Assembly (NCBI GenBank): GCA_002427525.1
Contig: DIRP01000026.1
Location: 10,053 to 74,052, forward strand
Reading direction: 5' to 3'
From: Bacteroidales bacterium UBA5433
Lineage (GTDB): Bacteria; Bacteroidota; Bacteroidia; Bacteroidales; UBA932
Length of the DNA stretch: 64,000 bases
Shown: piece by piece, positions 46,440-57,300 of the stretch
Position numbering within the stretch: position 1 is the stretch's first letter
How the letters are laid out: every line of letters starts with the position of its first letter
Position numbers and translations under genes: made by a program
The notes under the pieces: generated by a model
The model's input: the letters and a program-made list of their open reading frames with translations, nothing else
Database searches by the model: none
Told to the model about the DNA's origin: nothing

Positions 46440-47249
46440 TTAGTATTTAGTTGTTTTAATCAACCGGTATGTACCAAACCAGCAAGATGCCGTAACAAGT
46501 CCGCCTATACTATACTTCCCTATTACAAGAGCCCTGACAAAGGAATTTTGCGACAACAACGAGGAAAGACTTCCCATTCCTCTCCAATCACTGTTCTCTA
46601 GTTCTTGCGGAAAGTTATCAAGCAGTATTTCTACAAAACGTTCCACAGCCTCTATGCCAATCGACTTAATTACAAGACCTGCCACTATGCTTAACAAGAG
46701 AGCAAATCCCATGAGTACAGCAAATGTTTTGGCCACTTTCTGCCGTTTGAATACCATATTTCCCAAAACAAACAACGACTGGATTAAAAACATATCAAAA
46801 AACACCTTCCCTGAAAACACACCTTCCCAACTGTTGGCAAAAAGAAAGCCGGATGTATATGAAGGAAACAGCAGGTAAAACAACGTATCCACCACAAACA
46901 GAGATACCAACATAGAAAGGGCCACACAAACAAAACTGACTACAAACATGCTCAACGTTTTCTCCAGAACAGAAGCCGGAAGCTGCGCATAATGCAGGCC
47001 TTTCTTTTTATGATTTACCGTTCCATACAACTTGGAAGGGGAAAAAACCAGGGCCATGACAGTCATAAAAACAATAAAAGTCAACCTGGAAAAAACACCG
47101 GGAGAAGAGGATGACAACAAGGAGGCCAATAAGAAAACTACGTAAATTCCGTTCATGCTCAAAACAGTCAAACCAAAATTTGCAGGAAATTCACGGCACT
47201 CTTTTAAAAGAAGTGCACCAAACCGTTTTATAGTAAATACATTGTTCAT
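46440..47249 (-). CDS. ABC transporter membrane protein
   Basis: A 269-residue integral membrane protein with about six hydrophobic segments (near 25-45, 55-72, 100-125, 145-165, 180-200 and 240-260). It starts MNNVFTIKRFGALLLKECREF, like ABC-2-type permeases. No closer family is recognised. Its start overlaps the ATPase stop by 1 base (TAATG), so it is the permease partner of that ATPase. Confidence 0.8.
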   Translation of the reverse strand: MNNVFTIKRFGALLLKECREFPANFGLTVLSMNGIYVVFLLASLLSSSSPGVFSRLTFIVFMTVMALVFSPSKLYGTVNHKKKGLHYAQLPASVLEKTLSMFVVSFVCVALSMLVSLFVVDTLFYLLFPSYTSGFLFANSWEGVFSGKVFFDMFLIQSLFVLGNMVFKRQKVAKTFAVLMGFALLLSIVAGLVIKSIGIEAVERFVEILLDNFPQELENSDWRGMGSLSSLLSQNSFVRALVIGKYSIGGLVTASCWFGTYRLIKTTKY

Positions 47250-48082
47250 TATTTTCCGTTTTTAAAATGTTCTTTGAACCATTCTCTTTGCTTTAGGGCA
47301 GCATTAAATAACGTTTCCAGGTTCACCTTTGTATCGGCTCCGGTTGTATTGGCTTTAACTAAAGAGTAGCCCAGCGGTGTTTGTTCTGAGTACAACACCC
47401 CTTCCGGCTCTTTGGAAGCGGTAATAAAACAAAGTTTTTGTGTAATTTCTTCAATAGAAGCGTGCAGAAGCACTTGCTTTTGATCCAAAATAATCACGGG
47501 ATCAATCAGGTTTTCTAAATCCCGTACCTGGTGGGTAGATATAATAACCAATTGTTCCTCGCTTATATGCCCGGCCACTGTGCTGCGAAATACAGACTTG
47601 GAAGTTATATCCATACCGTTGCTGGGTTCATCCAAAAGTAAAATTTTAGTATTCAATGCAAGTGCATAAGAAACATGGGCCTTCTTTTGCTGTCCGGCAG
47701 ACAAATCCCTGAACTTTTTTCTTGGATCTACTTCAAAGCGCTCCATTATGGAGCAGAACTGTTCGTAATCAAAGCCGCGGTAAAACGGGCCGTTGTTGCG
47801 TACAAACTGGTTGACGGTACCGACAGGATTTTCAGGTTCTTCCGGCAGGTAAAACACATCTTGCAGAAATTCCGGCTGCCGGGCGTACGGATGAAATCCG
47901 TTAACCAGGCACGCTTCTTTTGTACTTTTTTGCAACCCCGCCAGAAATTTAAGCAACGTGGTTTTCCCCACCCCGTTCTGTCCTAACAGCCCGTACACAT
48001 TGCCTTTAGTCAAAGAAAGCGACAAGTCACGTAAGACGTTGTTCTTTGAATAACTGAATGTTAGGTTATTTATTTGAATCAT
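47249..48082 (-). CDS. ABC transporter ATP-binding protein
   Basis: A 277-residue ATPase: Walker A LLGQNGVGKTTLLKFLAG (about 34-51), signature LSAGQQKKAHVSYALAL, Walker B ILLLDEPSNGMDI, and the H-loop STHQVRDL. The C-terminal part (about 215-277) is a family-specific regulatory tail. It belongs to the YtrB-like group that pairs with GntR regulators. It is the first gene of a five-gene operon running to 42840. Confidence 0.92.
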   Translation of the reverse strand: MIQINNLTFSYSKNNVLRDLSLSLTKGNVYGLLGQNGVGKTTLLKFLAGLQKSTKEACLVNGFHPYARQPEFLQDVFYLPEEPENPVGTVNQFVRNNGPFYRGFDYEQFCSIMERFEVDPRKKFRDLSAGQQKKAHVSYALALNTKILLLDEPSNGMDITSKSVFRSTVAGHISEEQLVIISTHQVRDLENLIDPVIILDQKQVLLHASIEEITQKLCFITASKEPEGVLYSEQTPLGYSLVKANTTGADTKVNLETLFNAALKQREWFKEHFKNGK

Positions 48083-48089
48083 TATTATA

Positions 48090-48111
48090 GTGTATTAGTA
48101 TATTAGTACAC
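48090..48111. promoter_or_regulatory. GntR/YtrA-type operator
   Basis: An inverted repeat of the form GTGTA-N12-TACAC whose inner part holds two copies of TATTAGTA. Eighteen of 22 positions are symmetrical. It starts 3 bases downstream of the -7 box on the minus strand and covers the likely transcription start of the ABC-gntR-receptor-patatin operon. YtrA-type regulators are known to bind repeats with AGTGTA/TACACT ends. Confidence 0.7.
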
Positions 48112-48113
48112 CG

Positions 48114-48144
48114 CAAAGGTAATAATCTTTTTATTCCCTCCAAA
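48114..48144 (-). promoter_or_regulatory. complete -33/-7 promoter for the ABC-gntR-receptor-patatin operon
   Basis: On the minus strand, TTTG (48141-48144), a 19-base spacer and TACCTTTG (48114-48121) match the consensus exactly. The start site would fall near 48107, inside the operator. Confidence 0.8.
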
Positions 48145-48162
48145 TTTTTTTTCATTTTTTGC

Positions 48163-48170
48163 TATCTTTG
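48163..48170 (+). promoter_or_regulatory. -7 promoter box for ftsE-nth-xerD
   Basis: TATCTTTG matches TAnnTTTG, 15 bases before the ftsE ATG at 48186. No clear -33 element. Confidence 0.5.
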
Positions 48171-48185
48171 TTTAAAACTTATACA

Positions 48186-48893
48186 ATGGCTCTTATTCAA
48201 TTATCCGGAGTAGATGTGGTTAAAGACTCCAACCTGATCTTAACCGGAGTGGACCTTACTTTGGAGGCAGGAGATTTTACCTACCTGGTAGGACGGGTGG
48301 GATCCGGAAAAACCTCGCTTATAAAAACACTCATTGGGGAATTTCCCGTAAAAAAAGGACAGGCAGAAGTTGCCGGTTTTGATCTCGTCAAATTAAAGAG
48401 AAGGGAGATACCTTATCTGAGGAGAAAAATTGGAGTGGTCTTTCAAGATTTTCAATTGCTCCAGGACCGTTCTGCCAGCGACAACCTGGAATTTGTTTTA
48501 CGTTCCACTGGCTGGAAAAATAAAAAAGAAATTACACAGCGGATTGAGCAGGCATTGGACAGTGTTAGCATGCTGCACAAAGGCCATAAATACCCCCACC
48601 AACTTTCCGGGGGAGAACAGCAACGCATAGCCATTGCAAGAGCCATACTGAACGATCCCCAAATTATTCTGGCTGATGAACCTACCGGAAACCTGGATAG
48701 CGACACACAACAGGAAATCATGCAGTTATTTATGGAAATACACGAAAAACAACAACCTGCCATGATGGTGGTTACCCACAACCTAAGCTTATTGCAACGG
48801 TACCCGGGACGTATATTCACGTGCGAAAAGGGATTGTGTACAGAAATGGCCGACCGCCTTGAAATTGACCTCTCGGGTTTTATGGAATCATGA
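48186..48893 (+). CDS. ftsE: cell-division ATP-binding protein FtsE
   Basis: A 235-residue ABC ATPase that with FtsX controls peptidoglycan hydrolysis at the septum. Walker A is [13 protein letters not shown] (35-47), the signature [16 protein letters not shown], Walker [16 protein letters not shown]. The sequence [21 protein letters not shown] is typical of FtsE. No ftsX is adjacent, which is common in Bacteroidetes. Start at MALIQLSG (48186), after the promoter box. It overlaps nth by 4 bases. Confidence 0.88.
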   Translation: MALIQLSGVDVVKDSNLILTGVDLTLEAGDFTYLVGRVGSGKTSLIKTLIGEFPVKKGQAEVAGFDLVKLKRREIPYLRRKIGVVFQDFQLLQDRSASDNLEFVLRSTGWKNKKEITQRIEQALDSVSMLHKGHKYPHQLSGGEQQRIAIARAILNDPQIILADEPTGNLDSDTQQEIMQLFMEIHEKQQPAMMVVTHNLSLLQRYPGRIFTCEKGLCTEMADRLEIDLSGFMES

Positions 48894-49531
48894 AAACAAA
48901 AAAGGAAATAAACGCAATCATTCAATGGTTTCAAACCCATATGCCCCATCCGGAGTCTGAGCTCCATTACCAAGATCCTTACAGCCTGATAGTTGCTGTT
49001 ATTCTTTCAGCGCAATGTACAGATAAAAGGGTCAATCTGGTAACACCTGCCCTTCTGGAGCGCTTTCCTACCGTGGACCATCTGGCAACAGCTACTCCGG
49101 AAGAAGTTTTCCCCTATATCAAATCCGTAACGTATCCCAACAACAAAGCCCGGCACCTGACAGGCATGGCACAGCGTATTGTGGAACAGTTTGACGGAAA
49201 AGTACCTTCTACTACCGAAGAGCTTTGCCAACTGCCCGGTGTGGGACGAAAGACAGCACACGTAATTGCTTCCGTTGCTTTTGACAAACCGGTTATAGCC
49301 GTTGACACGCATGTATTTCGTATTTCCCGCAGGCTGGGATTATCACGCGGTACAACTCCCCTTGCTGTGGAAAAAGACATGAACCGCCATTTTCCACCTC
49401 AACTGAGAGCCAAAGCACACCACTGGCTTATCCTCCACGGCAGGTATGTCTGTACAGCAAGAAAACCAAAATGCGAATCCTGCGGACTTTCCGGTTTTTG
49501 TGATTTTTACAAAAAGGAGCAAACCCCATGA
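48890..49531 (+). CDS. nth: endonuclease III
   Basis: A base-excision DNA glycosylase/AP lyase for oxidised pyrimidines. The 213-residue protein has the helix-hairpin-helix [12 protein letters not shown] with the catalytic lysine, the aspartate in [15 protein letters not shown], and the 4Fe-4S cysteines in [17 protein letters not shown]. The length is standard. It overlaps ftsE and xerD by 4 bases each. Confidence 0.96.
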   Translation: MKTKKEINAIIQWFQTHMPHPESELHYQDPYSLIVAVILSAQCTDKRVNLVTPALLERFPTVDHLATATPEEVFPYIKSVTYPNNKARHLTGMAQRIVEQFDGKVPSTTEELCQLPGVGRKTAHVIASVAFDKPVIAVDTHVFRISRRLGLSRGTTPLAVEKDMNRHFPPQLRAKAHHWLILHGRYVCTARKPKCESCGLSGFCDFYKKEQTP

Positions 49532-50553
49532 AATTACCCGCCGGGACTCCTGCAGCGTGGACCGATGATGTCCGGCATTTCTTAATGTATTTACGCCTGG
49601 AACGCGGCCTGTCGGTAAATACGCAAAAGGCGTACCTGCAGGACATCCGGCTATTCATCAAGTTCCTTGCGCTCCCGCCTCAGCCCAATGCCTCCGCCTC
49701 GGCATCTGCCCTACCCGAATCTGACTCTGCTGCTGCTACTGCTGGCACGACCGCCCCTGCTCCGGCCGCCTCCGCCTCGGCAACTCCCATTCCTGACCCG
49801 GCTTGTATTGAGCCGGCTCACCTGGAATCATTCCTTGCCTTTATTACCAATTCCGGTATGTCTTCCAGAACACAGGCTCGTATCCTTTCCGGGCTGAACG
49901 CTTTTTTTCGATTTTTAGTAATAGAAAAACGCATAGCAACCAACCCCTGCACTCCCATAAGGACACCAAAAACAGGCAGATCGCTTCCTGTAGTTCTTTC
50001 CCTGCGTGAAATCGAGAGGATACTGGATTCTGTTGATCTGAGTATTCCGGAAGGGCACCGGAACAAAGCCATTTTGGAAGTACTTTATGGATGTGGCTTG
50101 CGCGTTAGTGAACTTACCGAATTAAAATATTCACAAATTTTTCCCGAAGAAGGTTTTATTCGTATTATTGGCAAAGGTAACAAGCAAAGGCTCGTTCCCA
50201 TTGGCTCGCACGCCCTGAAGGCGCTTGACCAATATATACCCTGGAGGAACTCGTTACACATACTTTCCACTCACGAAGACTTTGTTTTCCTGAACCGCTA
50301 CGGAAGACCCATTACACGTAATATGGTGTTTTTGATTGTCAAGGAACAAGCCCGCATAGCAGGGATTAAAAAGAACATATCACCGCATACTTTCAGGCAT
50401 TCTTTTGCCACACATCTGATAGAAAACGGAGCAGACCTGCGGGCTGTACAGGAAATGCTGGGACACAGCAGTATACTCACTACAGAAATGTACACCCATC
50501 TGGATACCTCTTTCTGGCAACAGTCCGTACTCAAACACCACCCCCGTCATTAA
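49528..50553 (+). CDS. xerD: tyrosine recombinase XerD with an Ala/Ser/Pro-rich insert
   Basis: A 341-residue XerC/D-type recombinase that resolves chromosome dimers. The catalytic residues are all present: Arg192 (GCGLRVSEL), Lys216 (GKGNKQR), His287 and Arg290 (SPHTFRHSFA), His313 (LGHSS) and Tyr322. Between the first two helices of the N-terminal DNA-binding domain, residues about 50-91 are a low-complexity stretch of alanine, serine, proline and threonine. Normal proteins have a short loop here and are near 300 residues, so this explains the extra length. It is the last gene of ftsE-nth-xerD. Confidence 0.88.
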   Translation: MKLPAGTPAAWTDDVRHFLMYLRLERGLSVNTQKAYLQDIRLFIKFLALPPQPNASASASALPESDSAAATAGTTAPAPAASASATPIPDPACIEPAHLESFLAFITNSGMSSRTQARILSGLNAFFRFLVIEKRIATNPCTPIRTPKTGRSLPVVLSLREIERILDSVDLSIPEGHRNKAILEVLYGCGLRVSELTELKYSQIFPEEGFIRIIGKGNKQRLVPIGSHALKALDQYIPWRNSLHILSTHEDFVFLNRYGRPITRNMVFLIVKEQARIAGIKKNISPHTFRHSFATHLIENGADLRAVQEMLGHSSILTTEMYTHLDTSFWQQSVLKHHPRH

Positions 50554-50578
50554 TTGCGGTATGATTGTTGAAAAACAG

Positions 50579-50586
50579 TATATTTG
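50579..50586 (+). promoter_or_regulatory. -7 promoter box for the large TPR gene
   Basis: TATATTTG matches TAnnTTTG. Only 4 bases separate it from the ATG at 50591, so the message may be leaderless. Confidence 0.5.
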
Positions 50587-50590
50587 CTTC

Positions 50591-53557
50591 ATGATACGTT
50601 TCTTCCATATTATTTTGTTCTGCAGCCTGTTTTCAGTTTTTTCCCTGGTACAGGCACAGGAAAGACCCTTTGCAGACCATGAAGAGTTCCAGACAGCCGT
50701 TGATCTGTTTAAGCAAGGACAATACTGGAGTGCGTATCAGCTATTTAACAGTTTTGGCGCAGCGCAGCCCCCCTCTTTTATACAACTGGTTGCTTCCTAC
50801 AGTCTCTTATGCGAAATAGCCCTTGGTGATCCTGCTGTTGAATACAAAGCAGCGCAATGGGAGCAGGAATACCCCTCGGCTCCTCTTAAACATACGGTTT
50901 ATTTCAAATTGGGCAACTACTACGCTGACAAAGGCCGGTTCAAAGAAGCCCTCGAGGTATACGAGAAGGTGAAACCTGAAAGACTTCCCGTTGCAGACAG
51001 GGCCGCTTTTCTATTCCGTAACGGGTACGCCGGCATGCAGAACGGAGAAATAAATAAAGCCATGGCCTTGTTCCTTGATACGGAACAAGCCCCCGGAAAA
51101 GATATTTATAAATGGGGAGCCAGGTATTACAGAGGGTATCTCTACTATGCGCGGGGAGATTTTGAACAGGCCGTTCCCTTGCTGGAACAACTGACAGATA
51201 TACCTCAATATGCAGAACTCTCCCAAACGTACCTGTTGCAATCTCTTTTCTATCTGCATCAATACGAACAAGTAATCCAAACAGGAGTTCCTCTGTACAA
51301 GCACGCAGACCGTGCGCTAAGGACAACACTTGCCAAAACATTGTCAGAAGCGTATTTTGCTTTAAACAGAACAGAAGAGGCCCGTACTTTTTTTGATGAT
51401 TACCTGGAAGGCGTTACAACACTGACCATTACAGACAGGTACTACTCCGGAATCCTTTATTTTAAACTGAAGGACTATGTACAGGCAGCAGAACAACTGG
51501 CACTTGTTGGTGAAAGGCACGACAGCATAGGCCAAAATGCCCTTTACCACTTAGGAGAAACTTATATCCGGCTGCACAACAAGGTAGATGCGCTGGAGGC
51601 TTTTAAAAAAGCCAGTTCCATGCCTTTTGACCCGGTTATTAAAGAAGATGCCTTTTTCAATTATGCAAAACTTTCTTTTGACCTGAACAGCGACATTCAA
51701 ATATTAGCTGCTTACCGAAAAGAGTATCCCGAATCTCCAAAACTGGACGAAATTCAAAACTATATGGCCGCAAACTATTTTCTTAACCAGGATTATGCCA
51801 TGGCAGTTGAAGCACTCAGCGGCTTAAAAAATCCTTCAAAGGAAAATATAAGAGACCTGGAAAAAGCAGCCTATCTAAGAGGTATCCAATTGTATAAAAC
51901 AGGCTCTTTCAGAGAAGCGGAAAAGTTTTTTGATCAGGCAGGCGAAACCTACTGGGTTGCCGAATGCCAGTACAGAAGCAACAAATTCCAGAAATCCATT
52001 CTTCTCTGGAAGGAATTCATAAAAGAAAGCGGTTCTTTTTCCAATCCTGAAAAATACAGAACAAGCCATTACAACATAGCGTATGCTTATTTTAAACAGA
52101 AAGAGTACGCTCTTGCAGAAGAGTGGTTTCACAAATATATCAGGCTGGGAAAAGGAGACATACACCTGATAGCAGATACGTATTTGCGGCTGGGAGATTG
52201 CTCTTTTGCACAATATGCCCACCAACAAGCTACCGTTGAATACCGGAATGCCCTTGACCACCATACGGCTTCTCCCGATTATGCTTTGTATCAAATAGCT
52301 ATGGCACAAGGTGTTTTAAGCAAAGACCCGGAAAAAATCCGTACGCTGGACCAGTTAATGAAAGATTATCCCGGTTCTGCATTTTATTCTGCGGCACTGT
52401 TTGAGCAAGGCAGAACATATATACAAACTAATCAATATGAAAAAGCAGAAGAACGTTTTTCTGCCATCCTGTCTTTTGCCTCGCACAGTGCTTTTCATGC
52501 TAAAGCGCTTGTAGAGCTGGGGTTGATACGTATCAACACACACAAGCCGGACCAGGCATTGGATTACTATAAAGAAGTATTGCAACGGTTCCCGGATTCT
52601 CCGGAAGCAGTAAACGCCCTGGCAGGAATTGAAAACGTTTACCTGGCACGTAACGATTCCAAAGGTTTCTTTGAGTACCTTGAAAGCCTTGGTATTGACT
52701 CCGGTAAAAGTCCGGGAGAAAAGGAGATGCTGGTTTTCTCTTCAGCTGAACAAGTATACCTGAACCATTCCTACGCAGCGGCCGTAACAGCACTCAATAA
52801 TTTCATAAAAGATTACCCGGAAAGTACCAAAATACCGGCAGCCTATTTTTATCTGGGAGAAAGTTATTCGCAATTGGGTAAAATGCAACTGGCAGCAGAT
52901 GCTTATTTGGTTGTTATGAAAAGACCGTCAGGTTCTTATACAGAATTGGCAACCAAACATTATGCAGCCATACAATACGAGTTAGAACAGTATGCCAATG
53001 CCGTAGATGCCTATATGAGCCTGAGCAGTATTGCCATCATTGAAAACAACAAGTTGGAGGCTTTGAAAGGTCTGATGTGGTCATTTTACAAAAACAAACA
53101 GTATAGAAACGCTCTTGTTCAATCCGATAAAGTCATAGAAAACAAATCATTTGACCATCAAACCACGACGGACGCCACCTACATAAAAGCCAAGAGCCAT
53201 CTGGCCCTGGGCGAAAGAACAGATGCGCGGGTTCTGTTGGAAGAATTGGCACGGGAAGCCCATACAGCTGCAGGAGCAGAAGCTTCTTACCTTTTGTGTA
53301 AAGATGCATTTGATCAGGGCGATTTTGATACAGCCGAAACCATGATTTACAATTTTGCCGACTCAAACACCCCTCAGGAATATTGGATTGCGCGTGCCTT
53401 TATTTTATTGGGCGATATTTTTGCAGAAAGATCCGAGTGGGTTCAGGCTAAAGCCACTTTTGAGAGCATCAAAAACGGGTATAAAGCGGAAAACCCCGAT
53501 GATATTGAGCAACTGGTTACACTCCGTCTTAAAAAATGTGAAGAAAAATTGCAATGA
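50591..53557 (+). CDS. large periplasmic tetratricopeptide-repeat protein
   Basis: A 988-residue protein: signal peptide (MIRFFHIILFCSLFSVFSLV, cleavage after QAQ), then more than twenty helical TPR-type repeats to the end. Typical copies are YYADKGRFKEALEVYEKVKP, ELGLIRINTHKPDQALDYYK and YFYLGESYSQLGKMQLAADA. It probably acts as a periplasmic scaffold. Start placed at 50591, because the longer form from 50561 would put charged residues ahead of the signal peptide and precede the promoter. It overlaps the next outer-membrane protein gene by 4 bases, so the two are probably partners. Confidence 0.85.
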   Translation: MIRFFHIILFCSLFSVFSLVQAQERPFADHEEFQTAVDLFKQGQYWSAYQLFNSFGAAQPPSFIQLVASYSLLCEIALGDPAVEYKAAQWEQEYPSAPLKHTVYFKLGNYYADKGRFKEALEVYEKVKPERLPVADRAAFLFRNGYAGMQNGEINKAMALFLDTEQAPGKDIYKWGARYYRGYLYYARGDFEQAVPLLEQLTDIPQYAELSQTYLLQSLFYLHQYEQVIQTGVPLYKHADRALRTTLAKTLSEAYFALNRTEEARTFFDDYLEGVTTLTITDRYYSGILYFKLKDYVQAAEQLALVGERHDSIGQNALYHLGETYIRLHNKVDALEAFKKASSMPFDPVIKEDAFFNYAKLSFDLNSDIQILAAYRKEYPESPKLDEIQNYMAANYFLNQDYAMAVEALSGLKNPSKENIRDLEKAAYLRGIQLYKTGSFREAEKFFDQAGETYWVAECQYRSNKFQKSILLWKEFIKESGSFSNPEKYRTSHYNIAYAYFKQKEYALAEEWFHKYIRLGKGDIHLIADTYLRLGDCSFAQYAHQQATVEYRNALDHHTASPDYALYQIAMAQGVLSKDPEKIRTLDQLMKDYPGSAFYSAALFEQGRTYIQTNQYEKAEERFSAILSFASHSAFHAKALVELGLIRINTHKPDQALDYYKEVLQRFPDSPEAVNALAGIENVYLARNDSKGFFEYLESLGIDSGKSPGEKEMLVFSSAEQVYLNHSYAAAVTALNNFIKDYPESTKIPAAYFYLGESYSQLGKMQLAADAYLVVMKRPSGSYTELATKHYAAIQYELEQYANAVDAYMSLSSIAIIENNKLEALKGLMWSFYKNKQYRNALVQSDKVIENKSFDHQTTTDATYIKAKSHLALGERTDARVLLEELAREAHTAAGAEASYLLCKDAFDQGDFDTAETMIYNFADSNTPQEYWIARAFILLGDIFAERSEWVQAKATFESIKNGYKAENPDDIEQLVTLRLKKCEEKLQ

Positions 53558-55251
53558 AAAAAGGGTTGTTCGTAATTTTTTGCCTGATGGTATATTCGTT
53601 GAATGCCCAACACCAGATAAATCCCGTTATCCGTGTTGAACGGCTCTACGATGCAGACCTGATTGAAGTAAGTAAACCGGCGTTAGGTACGCAAGTACCG
53701 GACTCCCTGCGTACATTTCACACATTATTTGAATATAGTATTTTTGACAAACCCATAGGTAATTTATACGAATTTAGCCCGTTACCACCTGCACAGCTAC
53801 GTCCGTCTGCCTCTGACGGTACACGTTACGCCTACCTGAAAGCCGGGGTAGGTTACCCTTGGACACCCCGGGCAGATATTCTTTTGCAAGTTCCTCTGAA
53901 ATCCGGCTGGTACATAGGCATGCAAGCCCGTCACAGATCCCTGTTTACAAACGATACACGCACAACAACAAACGGTATAATAACACTGGAACACCGCGGA
54001 AAAAACAACACATTCCGTCTGTATGTTCCCGGAGCATACCTGAACAACTCCTTTGCAGTACCTGATGTTTTATCTTCCACGTCCCCATTTAAAAACCAAT
54101 CGTATTACAACATAGGTGGCGGAATTGAAACGTTTTCTCTTAGTAAGGGACCCGGCACCTGGCACTATTACTGGAAATCCGAATATTCTCATGCAAAGAA
54201 CAGGATTATAGGCCAGCCTAACGGCCTGTGGCAGCCTGACAACCTGCCGGTAATCCGGGAAAACACCCTGGATATAGAGGCCGTTGCAGGCTACAACCTG
54301 TCACACGCGCTTCGCATTAATCTGGGTGGAGCCGCTCTTTTTGCCAGCGACAAGTGGTCCCCCGACAGCACTTCTGCATCCAGAGCCACCATCCACCTTT
54401 TTCCACATGTAATACTTAGCGGAGCACGGTACAAAGTAGCAGCAGGAGTTCGCATTGGATACTTGCTCAGGCCGGATAACAACAAGCTGGGTATCTTTCC
54501 CTGGTTCGATACGCATCTGGTCATTGCAAAAGACTGGCTTACGCTCTTTGCTGGAGTAAACGGTTACCAGAAATTAAACACCTTCCAGGAAAGAATTGCA
54601 GAAAACCCCTGGGTAACAGCAAATCATCTGTACGATGCGTACGTACCGTGGGACGTAAAAGCAGGTTTTTCAGGAACCGTTGCAGACCGTTTCAGCTACC
54701 AACTCTACGGAGCTTACCGTTATACAAAAAACCAGTTTTATTACGAAACACAACCAATCGGTGTGAGATATCCGGGCCTCTATATGCTTTCGTATGCCGA
54801 TGAAACCAGATATTCTGCCGGGGCTTCACTTTCTTTTCATTCACGTCCTGTTTTGGCAGGCATCTCCGGCGAATGGCACAAGTATTCACTAAATACATTA
54901 CAGCCTCCCTGGCACAAACCGGAATGGGAAATTCGGGGATACTTCAGATACAACTGGAGGGAACGGATTGTGTTGTCTGCCCATGCCTACTGGCGTGCCG
55001 CCTGTTACGTTCCCGCATGGGATTCGCCGTGGAAAATAACCGATGCGTACCAACGTAACCTGTACGAAGGCCGGGAGGTTGTCACACTGCCCTCTTTTTT
55101 TAACCTGGGAGTTCAGGCAGAATACGTCATAAGCAAGAAATTTTCTGTGTACATTTTTGGGGACAATTTATTAAACAAAGAGGACTGGGTATTTTACCTG
55201 TATCCTAATCCCGGTTTGACTTTGGGTGGAGGTATAACCTTCCGTTTCTAA
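53554..55251 (+). CDS. outer-membrane beta-barrel protein
   Basis: A 565-residue protein with signal peptide (1-19, MKKGLFVIFCLMVYSLNAQ) and a barrel-like body of alternating aromatic and polar strands (YLKAGVGYPWTPRADILLQV, GGGIETFSLSKG, and others). The C-terminal strand LTLGGGITFRF ends in phenylalanine, the usual signal for outer-membrane insertion. No plug domain is seen. It overlaps the large TPR gene by 4 bases, which suggests a joint role. The specific function is unknown. Confidence 0.8.
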   Translation: MKKGLFVIFCLMVYSLNAQHQINPVIRVERLYDADLIEVSKPALGTQVPDSLRTFHTLFEYSIFDKPIGNLYEFSPLPPAQLRPSASDGTRYAYLKAGVGYPWTPRADILLQVPLKSGWYIGMQARHRSLFTNDTRTTTNGIITLEHRGKNNTFRLYVPGAYLNNSFAVPDVLSSTSPFKNQSYYNIGGGIETFSLSKGPGTWHYYWKSEYSHAKNRIIGQPNGLWQPDNLPVIRENTLDIEAVAGYNLSHALRINLGGAALFASDKWSPDSTSASRATIHLFPHVILSGARYKVAAGVRIGYLLRPDNNKLGIFPWFDTHLVIAKDWLTLFAGVNGYQKLNTFQERIAENPWVTANHLYDAYVPWDVKAGFSGTVADRFSYQLYGAYRYTKNQFYYETQPIGVRYPGLYMLSYADETRYSAGASLSFHSRPVLAGISGEWHKYSLNTLQPPWHKPEWEIRGYFRYNWRERIVLSAHAYWRAACYVPAWDSPWKITDAYQRNLYEGREVVTLPSFFNLGVQAEYVISKKFSVYIFGDNLLNKEDWVFYLYPNPGLTLGGGITFRF

Positions 55252-55255
55252 TTAG

Positions 55256-57298
<2,043 letters not shown>

Positions 57299-57300
57299 TT

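Noticed and set aside
49675..49800. Frameshift or assembly error in xerD
   Set aside because: The frame is open through the low-complexity stretch and the conserved protein resumes correctly on both sides.
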